Shown here in pieces: positions 54,454 through 61,500 of a stretch of 64,000 nucleotides of DNA. Position 1 is the stretch's first letter; the number at the start of each line of letters is the position of its first letter. The stretch lies in NCBI GenBank assembly GCA_903820745.1, contig CAIJIT010000055.1, forward strand, positions 1 to 64,000. The letters run 5' to 3'. Both the position numbers and the translations under genes were made by a program. Origin of the DNA: an uncultured Burkholderiales bacterium. GTDB lineage: Bacteria > Pseudomonadota > Gammaproteobacteria > Burkholderiales > Burkholderiaceae_C. The notes under the pieces are model-generated. The model had not been told where the DNA came from. It made no database searches and worked only from the letters and a program-made list of their open reading frames with translations.

Positions 54454-54977
54454 ACCGGCGCATGCTCGGGCTGCTCGGCGCGGCACTGACGCTCTGGTTC
54501 TTGCGGGCCGAATTCCTGCCGGCGAGCAATGCCGATGCAGCACGTCAGCGCCCGAGCGGTCCCAAACCCTCAGCGCGGGCTGCAGCTGACGGCGATGTCT
54601 GCACGGTGCCAGCGCAATTGCCTGAACGCAGCGCTTTTGCCGCATTCGGCAAGGAGGACCCCTTTCTTGGCCCGCGCCCTCCCGCCGCCGCAGCGCCAGC
54701 GCCAGTACCGGAATTTGCCGGGCCGCCACTGCGCCCGCCGCCGCCTGCGCCTGCTCCGCCGCCACGCCTGCCCTACAAATTGGTCGGCGTGATGCGTGAA
54801 AAGGATCAGACCGCCAGCGTTTTCCTGACGCATGAAGACCGGCTGATCCAGGCCAGAGCCGGCGACACGCTCGACGGCGGCTACCGGCTGCTGAGCATCG
54901 CCATGCGCGAGCTGACTTTCTTGAATCTGCAGCAAAACCTGACTGTTCGCATGCCCGTCGACGGAGAACCTTCTTGA
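54450..54977 (+). CDS. PilP/GspC-like periplasmic protein
   Basis: This 175-residue protein has an N-terminal hydrophobic anchor (MLGLLGAALTLWFLRAEF), a Pro/Ala-rich spacer (residues about 70-108) and a C-terminal HR-type beta domain (YKLVGVMREKDQTASVFLTH, then GDTLDGGYRLLSIAMREL). That domain is shared by PilP and GspC and contacts the secretin N0 domain. The Pro-rich spacer would reach across the periplasm. Confidence 0.7.
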   Translation: MNRRMLGLLGAALTLWFLRAEFLPASNADAARQRPSGPKPSARAAADGDVCTVPAQLPERSAFAAFGKEDPFLGPRPPAAAAPAPVPEFAGPPLRPPPPAPAPPPRLPYKLVGVMREKDQTASVFLTHEDRLIQARAGDTLDGGYRLLSIAMRELTFLNLQQNLTVRMPVDGEPS

Positions 54978-57010
54978 AGCCTTTCCCCAATGCCAAACAC
55001 CGCTGCCGGTCGGGCGGGCGCATCGCCAGCCTGGCATTCCTGACCCTGCTGCTGGGCGGCTGCGCCGCACAGCTCGAGCATGGCCGCGGCCTTGACCTGC
55101 TGGCGCAAGGCAAGCTGGCTGAAGGCATCGACAGCCTGCGCCGCGCCAACTCGCTCGAGCCCGACAACGTGCGCTACCGCGTCGACTACCTGAACCAGCG
55201 CGGCAGCGTCATCCAGGGCATCGTCGCCGCGGCTGATGACGAACGTCGGTCCGGCAGGCTCGATGCCGCCGGACTGCGTCTGCGCGAAGCCGCCCGCATC
55301 GAACCCGGCAATGACCGGGTGAAGGCCGGGCTGCAGGCGATCGAGGCCGAACGCCGCCTCGGCGCGCAACTGCTGGCCCTGGACCGTTTGATCCTGTCAA
55401 AACAGAACGACCAGGCCGGCGAGCAATTGCGCGTGGCCTTAAAGGAGAGCCCGATGGATTCGCGCCTGCTGGGCCTCCAGCTGATGCTGGACGAACGTCT
55501 TGCTTCCGAGCGTGAAGCGCGCGAAGAACAACTGGCCGCAAGGGCTGCCTTCAAGCGCCCGGTGACGCTGCAATTCCGCGACACGCCGCTGCGCCTGGTG
55601 TTCGAGGCGTTGGCCCGCGCCGGCAACATCAATGTGATCGTCGACCGCGAGGTCAAGAGCGAGTTGCGCACCACGATCTTCGTCAAGGACGCATCGATCG
55701 AGGACACGCTCGACGTGGTGCTGCTGCAAAACCAGCTCGAAAAACGCATCCTCAACAGCAACACGCTGCTGATCTACCCAGCGACCGCGGCCAAGCAAAA
55801 GGAACTGGCCGAATTGAAGATCCGCACCTTTGTCCTCAGCAATGTCGATGTCACTTTCATGGCCGGCATCATCAAGACGATGCTCAAGACCAAGGACCTG
55901 GTCACCGACATCAAGACCAACACCCTGGTGATGCGCGACACGCCCGAAGCGGTCGCGCTGGCCGAGCGGCTGGTTGCAGCCAACGACCTGCCCGACGCCG
56001 AAGTCATGCTCGAAGTCGAGGTGCTCGAGATTTCGTCCACGCTGGCCAGCGACATCGGCCTGAAGCTGCCGAGCTCGTTCTCGCTCAGCACTGGCTCGCT
56101 GGCCGCCGACGGAACCGCATTGACGCTGGGCGCATTGAACAATCTGACCCGCAACGACCTGCTCGTCTCACCGCTCACGGCGACGCTGAATCTGCTGCTG
56201 CAGGACGGCGACACCAACATCCTGGCCAGCCCGCGGATCCGCACCCGCAACAAGGAAAAAGCCCATATTCTCGTCGGCGACAAGCTGCCGATCATCACCA
56301 ACATCATCTCGCCGCAGCAAGCCGGCCAGAACAGCGTCATCACCGGCGCGATCCAATATGTTGATGTCGGCATCAAGCTTGAGGTCGAGCCGCAGGTCTA
56401 TGCCGATGGTGATGTCGGCATCAAGCTGAATCTGGAAGTCAGCAACGTCAGCGACACCATCCTGACCCAGAGCGGCCGGGCTTACCAAATCGGCACGCGC
56501 AGCGCGCAAACGGTGCTGCGTCTGCACGACGGCGAAACCCAGGTGATGGCCGGCCTGATCAACAACAACGACCGCAAGGCAGCGCAAAAAGTTCCCGGCC
56601 TGGGCCAGCTGCCGATGCTGGGCCGCCTGTTCTCGGACAACAGCAGCAACAAGACACGGAGCGAGATCGTCCTGTCGATCACGCCGCGCATCATCCGGCC
56701 GCAGCCCAAGCCCAGCCCGGCCAATGCCGATGCCTGGTCGGGCAGCGAAAGCAGCTTGCGCGACCACCAGATCCGCCTCGACCCGGTGGCGGTGATCAAG
56801 GCGCCGCAGTCTAAGGCTGGCCCCATGCTGGCGGTGCCGGCGGTGCCAGCGGTGCCAGCGGCGACTGCCATGCCGCAGGCCGCCGCAGTTGCCACCGAAG
56901 CAAGCCCCGCCGTGCCCGGCAATTCCTTGATCCAGGCGCGCCCGATGCCGGGAAAAACCGTGCTGAGCGCAGCCCAGCCGGCCGAGCCTGCCGAAAGGGT
57001 CAAGCCGTGA
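54974..57010 (+). CDS. gspD: TPR-containing secretin (GspD/PilQ/MshL-like)
   Basis: This 678-residue outer-membrane channel has a lipoprotein signal (LTLLLGGCA, lipobox Cys), an N-terminal TPR-like helical part (residues about 30-180), N1/N2-type domains (VTLQFRDTPLRLVFEALARA, IRTFVLSNVDVTFMAGIIKT) and the secretin core (LASPRIRTRNKEKAHILVGD, DGETQVMAGLINNNDRKAAQ, GLGQLPMLGRLFSDNSSNKT). The Ala/Pro/Val-rich tail is unusual. Fused TPR repeats could replace a separate pilotin or act as a cargo receptor. It overlaps the next gene by GTGA. Confidence 0.92.
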   Translation: MKPFPNAKHRCRSGGRIASLAFLTLLLGGCAAQLEHGRGLDLLAQGKLAEGIDSLRRANSLEPDNVRYRVDYLNQRGSVIQGIVAAADDERRSGRLDAAGLRLREAARIEPGNDRVKAGLQAIEAERRLGAQLLALDRLILSKQNDQAGEQLRVALKESPMDSRLLGLQLMLDERLASEREAREEQLAARAAFKRPVTLQFRDTPLRLVFEALARAGNINVIVDREVKSELRTTIFVKDASIEDTLDVVLLQNQLEKRILNSNTLLIYPATAAKQKELAELKIRTFVLSNVDVTFMAGIIKTMLKTKDLVTDIKTNTLVMRDTPEAVALAERLVAANDLPDAEVMLEVEVLEISSTLASDIGLKLPSSFSLSTGSLAADGTALTLGALNNLTRNDLLVSPLTATLNLLLQDGDTNILASPRIRTRNKEKAHILVGDKLPIITNIISPQQAGQNSVITGAIQYVDVGIKLEVEPQVYADGDVGIKLNLEVSNVSDTILTQSGRAYQIGTRSAQTVLRLHDGETQVMAGLINNNDRKAAQKVPGLGQLPMLGRLFSDNSSNKTRSEIVLSITPRIIRPQPKPSPANADAWSGSESSLRDHQIRLDPVAVIKAPQSKAGPMLAVPAVPAVPAATAMPQAAAVATEASPAVPGNSLIQARPMPGKTVLSAAQPAEPAERVKP

Positions 57011-57474
57011 ATCAGCGCAACAGACAGGGTGGCTTCACCTTGATGGAACTGGTGGTGACGCTGGCGCTGGTCGGCTTGATGGCGATGCTGGCCGCACCGC
57101 TGGCCGAGTTGCAGCTGCAGCGTTCCCAAGAGCAGGAGCTGCGCGTCGCCCTGCGCGAGATCCGCAGCGCGCTGGACCGCTACAAAGCCGCCGCCGACCA
57201 GGGCCTGATCGAGCGCCGTGTCGGCGACTCCGGCTATCCACCCAACCTCGAGATGCTGGCCAGCGGCGTCATCAACCAGAAGTCGCCGAGCCATCAGCCG
57301 ATGTTTTTTTTGCGCAGCGTGCCGCGCGACCCGTTTGCCCCGGGTCGCGGCAACTGGGGGTTGCGCAGCTACGCCAGCCCGCCGCAAGCGCCCGCCGCCG
57401 GCGCCGATGTCTTCGACGTCTACACCGAATCGACCGCGATCGGTCTGAACGGTCTGCCCTACCGCGACTGGTGA
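57007..57474 (+). CDS. Pseudopilin, GspG/H-like
   Basis: This 155-residue prepilin starts at a GTG in the secretin stop. The cleavage motif is QGGFTLMELVVTLALVGLMA, with Glu at +5. The globular part (ALDRYKAAADQGLIERRVGD, then FFLRSVPRDPFAPGRGNWGL) resembles GspG-type pseudopilins. Its separate place after the secretin suggests a minor pseudopilin. Confidence 0.85.
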   Translation: MNQRNRQGGFTLMELVVTLALVGLMAMLAAPLAELQLQRSQEQELRVALREIRSALDRYKAAADQGLIERRVGDSGYPPNLEMLASGVINQKSPSHQPMFFLRSVPRDPFAPGRGNWGLRSYASPPQAPAAGADVFDVYTESTAIGLNGLPYRDW

Positions 57475-57478
57475 GCCG

Positions 57479-57889
57479 ATGAAAAAACCAAACCTCCAAC
57501 GTGGGTTCACGATGATCGAACTGGTCGTGGTGATGGCCGTGCTCGGGCTGCTGCTGTCGATTGCGATGCCACGCTATCTGGCCTCACTCGAGCGCGGCCG
57601 TGAGCAGGTGCTGTCACACAACCTGGCGCAACTGCGCGAAGCGATCGACCGGTTCTATGGCGACCGCGGGGCCTATCCGGAACGCCTCGAGGACCTGGTC
57701 GAGCGCCGCTATCTGCGTGCCATGCCGCTGAATCCGTTCACGCAAGCGGCCGACTGGGCGCTGATCCCCCCGCCCGCTGGCGCCAAGGGCAGCGTTTATG
57801 ACGTTGTCGAGCCGGCCGAGGCGATCAATGCGCGCGCCCATCTGGCCGCGAGCGTCCCGGTGGCGACTGCAAGTGGAGAGGCACCATGA
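57479..57889 (+). CDS. Pseudopilin, GspG-like
   Basis: This 136-residue prepilin begins QRGFTMIELVVVMAVLGLLL, with Glu at +5, then a helix and globular part (LAQLREAIDRFYGDRGAYPE, YLRAMPLNPFTQAADWALIP). The AMPLNPFT stretch resembles the GspG core. It starts 5 nt after the previous stop and ends overlapping the next gene by ATGA. Confidence 0.85.
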   Translation: MKKPNLQRGFTMIELVVVMAVLGLLLSIAMPRYLASLERGREQVLSHNLAQLREAIDRFYGDRGAYPERLEDLVERRYLRAMPLNPFTQAADWALIPPPAGAKGSVYDVVEPAEAINARAHLAASVPVATASGEAP

Positions 57890-58449
57890 AGCAGCCGATG
57901 CCACAACGCGGCTTCGTGCTGATCGGTCTGCTGGTGGCGCTGACGCTGGCGGCGATTGCCGCAGTGCAGACCGGACAGCGGCTCGCCGACTCGCGCCGGC
58001 AAGCGATGGAAGTCGAATTGCTGTTCGTCGGCGAGCAATACCGCAGCGCGATCCTGTCTTACTGGGGTGGCTCTCCTGGGGTGCGCAGCTGGCCGACAAG
58101 GCTTGACGAGCTCCTGGAAGACCGCCGATTCCCCCTGCCGCGGCGCCACCTGCGCAAGCTGTACGACGACCCGCTGGATCCGGGACAAAACCTGGCCTTG
58201 ATCAACCAAGGCAGCGCGATCGTCGGGGTCTACAGCCAAGCGGCAGGCCTGCCATTCCGTCAAACCGGTTTCACACCGAAACAGCGCGGCTTCGACGCAG
58301 CGCAGCGCTATGCCGACTGGCGTTTCATCGCCGAGGCCCCGGTGAGCCTGCCGCCACCCACTGCGGCCAGCAGCCCGACCGCACCAATCAAGGGTATCCC
58401 GGCGCCGATCACCACGCCGATCCAGAACCCGCGCGGGGCCATCCGATGA
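57886..58449 (+). CDS. Pseudopilin without Glu5, possible tip subunit
   Basis: This 187-residue prepilin has the motif QRGFVLIGLLVALTLAAIAA. The fifth residue after cleavage is Gly instead of Glu, as in tip pseudopilins of the GspK type, which lack Glu5 and sit at the pseudopilus apex. The globular domain (EQYRSAILSYWGG, RRHLRKLYDDPLDPGQNLAL) and a Pro/Thr-rich tail follow. It is the last gene of the operon, and no other GspK-like protein is present. Confidence 0.75.
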   Translation: MKQPMPQRGFVLIGLLVALTLAAIAAVQTGQRLADSRRQAMEVELLFVGEQYRSAILSYWGGSPGVRSWPTRLDELLEDRRFPLPRRHLRKLYDDPLDPGQNLALINQGSAIVGVYSQAAGLPFRQTGFTPKQRGFDAAQRYADWRFIAEAPVSLPPPTAASSPTAPIKGIPAPITTPIQNPRGAIR

Positions 58450-58549
58450 CGCCCCGACACAGCAATCTCCAGGCCGCAGAACAAAGCATCGGCAACAGCT
58501 TTTTCAGCAGCGCCTGAACTCGATTTCCCCATCACCCAAACCCTTTTTC

Positions 58550-58572
58550 ATTCACTCATTCACTCATTCACT
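58550..58572 (+). repeat. Three tandem ATTCACTC octamers
   Basis: Three head-to-tail copies of the 8-nt unit (the last copy ends in G instead of C) lie 24 nt before the multicopper oxidase start. Slippage here would change the leader length. The rest of the 146-nt gap (58450-58595) holds no gene that I can support apart from a possible 23-codon frame at 58446. Confidence 0.6.
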
Positions 58573-58595
58573 GCTTCGAAACCACAAGGTAAACC

Positions 58596-61500
58596 ATGCG
58601 AAATTTTTCAAAATTCGAGATCTGCCCGATTGCCAAGGCTGTCAGCGTGCTGCTGAGCCTGGCCGCTGCGACCACATTGACCCAGGCCGGCCCTGGTTTC
58701 GGTGACGCCTTTGACCTGAACAATGTGCCATTCGTCATCCAGAGCTATTTCGCCAGCAGCCCGGCCGGCACACGCCAATGGACGCCGATCCTGGATGCCG
58801 CTGGCCTGCCGATGAACGATGCAACCGGCAAGCCGATGCTCGCGCCTGCCGGCTATGACCCGGCCAACCGCAGCGCTTATGACGCCAAGGTCAAGCAGTT
58901 TTACCCGAACGGTTACCCCGGCACCGGCAAGGCGCTGCGCAAATTCATCGACCCGCTGCCGCTGCTAGGTGCCGCCAATGCCAAAACGATGGCTGACGGC
59001 GTGACGCAGAAATACATCCCGGTGGCGCTGCCATCGAAATGGCGTAACCCGCAAGGCTTGCTGACCGGCGATGACTATTACGAGATCGCCGCGATCGAAT
59101 ACACCGACCGCCTGCACAGCGACCTGAAAAAGCCGACCACCTTGCGTGGCTATGTGCAGATCGACCATGAAGCCAGCAATGGCCGCACGCCACTGCTCGG
59201 CAGCAAATCGGTGCCTTTGCTTTATCCGAGCGGCTTGCCGATCATGATCAACGGCAGCGATGCAAACGGCAAGCTGACCGGCTTGCCGGTCGCCGCGCTC
59301 GCCTTCGACAACCCGCATTATCTCGGCCCGATCATCCAGGCCAACAAGGACACACCGACGCGGATCAAGTTCATCAACCTGCTGCCGGTCGGCCGCGCGG
59401 TCTCGACCACCGACGCCACCGGACTGGTCACGGTCAGCGCCCGCAATGGCGATCTGTTCCTGCCGGTCGACCCGTCGATCGTCGGTGCCGGACTCGGCCA
59501 GGATGGCCTGCATAGCTATACCCAGAACCGGACCAATATCCATCTGCATGGCGGCGACAGCCCCTGGATCAGCGATGGCGGCCCGCATACCTGGATCACC
59601 CCGGCAGGCGAAGCCGATGCCACCAACACCGCCTCGCTGGCAGGAGATGCGACGCTCGACCCGACCTTGCTGGCGGGCTTTCTGCGCGGCCCGGGCGCCT
59701 TGAACGTGCCCGACATGAACGAGCCCGGCCCGGGTGCGATGACTTATTACTATCCGAACGGCCAATCGGCACGGATGGAGTGGTACCACGACCATACAGT
59801 CGGCATCACCCGTCTGAATGCCTATGCCGGCCTGCTCTCGGCCTATTTGCTGACCGACCCGACCGAGCAGGCGATGATCGCTGCCGGCCAACTGCCCGGC
59901 CCTGACGCGACGATTCCGTTGATCCTGCAAGACAAGTCTTTTGTCCCCGACGACATCGCTTTCCAAGATGGACGCTGGAACACCAGCGCCTGGGGCGCAC
60001 CCGGCGACATGTGGTTCCCCCATGTCTATGAAACCGTGCAGGACCCGGGCCAGGCCACCAATTTCAATGCGGTCGGCCGCTGGCATTGGGGCCCCTGGTT
60101 CTGGCCCTCCTACCCGGCGCTGTACAACCTGCCGTCCGGCGCCTACAACGATGTGACGACCACGCCCGAAGCCTGGAACGATACGCCGCTGGTCAACGGC
60201 GTGGCTTATCCGACCTTGACGGTCGAGCCCAAGCCCTACCGACTACGCCTCCTCAACGCGGCCAATGACCGGACGCTGAGCGTCAATATGTTCGTCGCCG
60301 ACGGCAGCGTCACGACCGACGACGGCCGCAAGAACACCGAGGTCAAGATGGTGCCGGTCAACTCCTGGGTCAACACGGCTTGCGCCGACCCAGCGGCCAC
60401 GCGCAGCGACGGCGTCTGCACACCAGCCACCTGGTCGACCGATGTCTATGGCCACAACGGTGGCGTGCCCGATGCCACCACCCAAGGCCCGACGCTGTAT
60501 CAGATCGCCAACGAAGGCGGCCTGCTGCCCGGCGTTGCGGTGAAGGAACCGACCCCGACGGCCTTCTTGCTCGACAAGGGCCGCGCTGCGGTGCTCAACG
60601 TCCTCTGGGGCGCTTCGGGGCTGACCCTGGGCAACGCCGAACGCGCCGACGTGATCGTCGACTTTTCGGCCTATGCCGGCAAGACCTTGATCGTCTACAA
60701 CGACTCCGGCGCACCGGTGCCAGCGGCCGATCCACGCAATGAATATTTCACCGGCTATGGCGACATCTCGGCCACCGGCGGGTCCGAAGACACGCGCCCG
60801 GGCTACGGCCCGAACTCACGCACGATGATGCAGATCGTCGTCGGCACTGCAGTCACCACGCCGGCCTTTGCTCTGAATCCGGCCACGCTCGACGCGAATG
60901 TCAAGACCGCCTATAAGGCCGTGCAGGAAACCCCGGTCGTCGCCCAATCGGCCTATAACGCAGCCTTGGGCAGCAGCTGGAACGACACCAAGGCTTTCGC
61001 CACGATCTTTGACGGGTCGATCAAGAGCCCCGCGTTCAACTTCGTCCCCGGCACGCCGAGCCTGGCCTTCAATGCCTTCCTGATCAACTCACCCGGCTTC
61101 GGCTACACAAGACTGCCTTCGGTCACGCTGACCGGTGGCGGCGGCACCGGCGCCACCGCCAGCGCGGCGATGAAGATCGACAAAGTCAATATCGTCAACG
61201 GCGGATCGGGCTACAAGCTCGCACCGATCGTCACCTTGACTTCGCTGGCCGGCGGCAGCGGCGCCACCGCGACCGCCACATTGAATGTCAGCGCCGTGCA
61301 GGTGGTCAGCAGCGGCTCGGGCTATAGCGTGCCGCCAACGATCATCTTCGGCAAGCCGCTGGTCCAGACCCTGGTCAACGGCGTACTTGGCTACAACACC
61401 GCGACCGGCGTGGCCCAACTCAGCGCTACCGGCGGCATCAGCGGCGTGATCATCACCAACCCAGGTAATGGCTATACCAGCGCGCCGAGCGTGCTCGTGA

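Noticed and set aside
58446-58517. 23-codon frame between the last pseudopilin and the oxidase
   Set aside because: ATGA overlap is suggestive, but the peptide is short, lacks features and could be chance.
58550-58572. CRISPR-like repeats
   Set aside because: The units are contiguous 8-mers without spacers; a simple tandem repeat. No CRISPR array or cas gene seen in the window.
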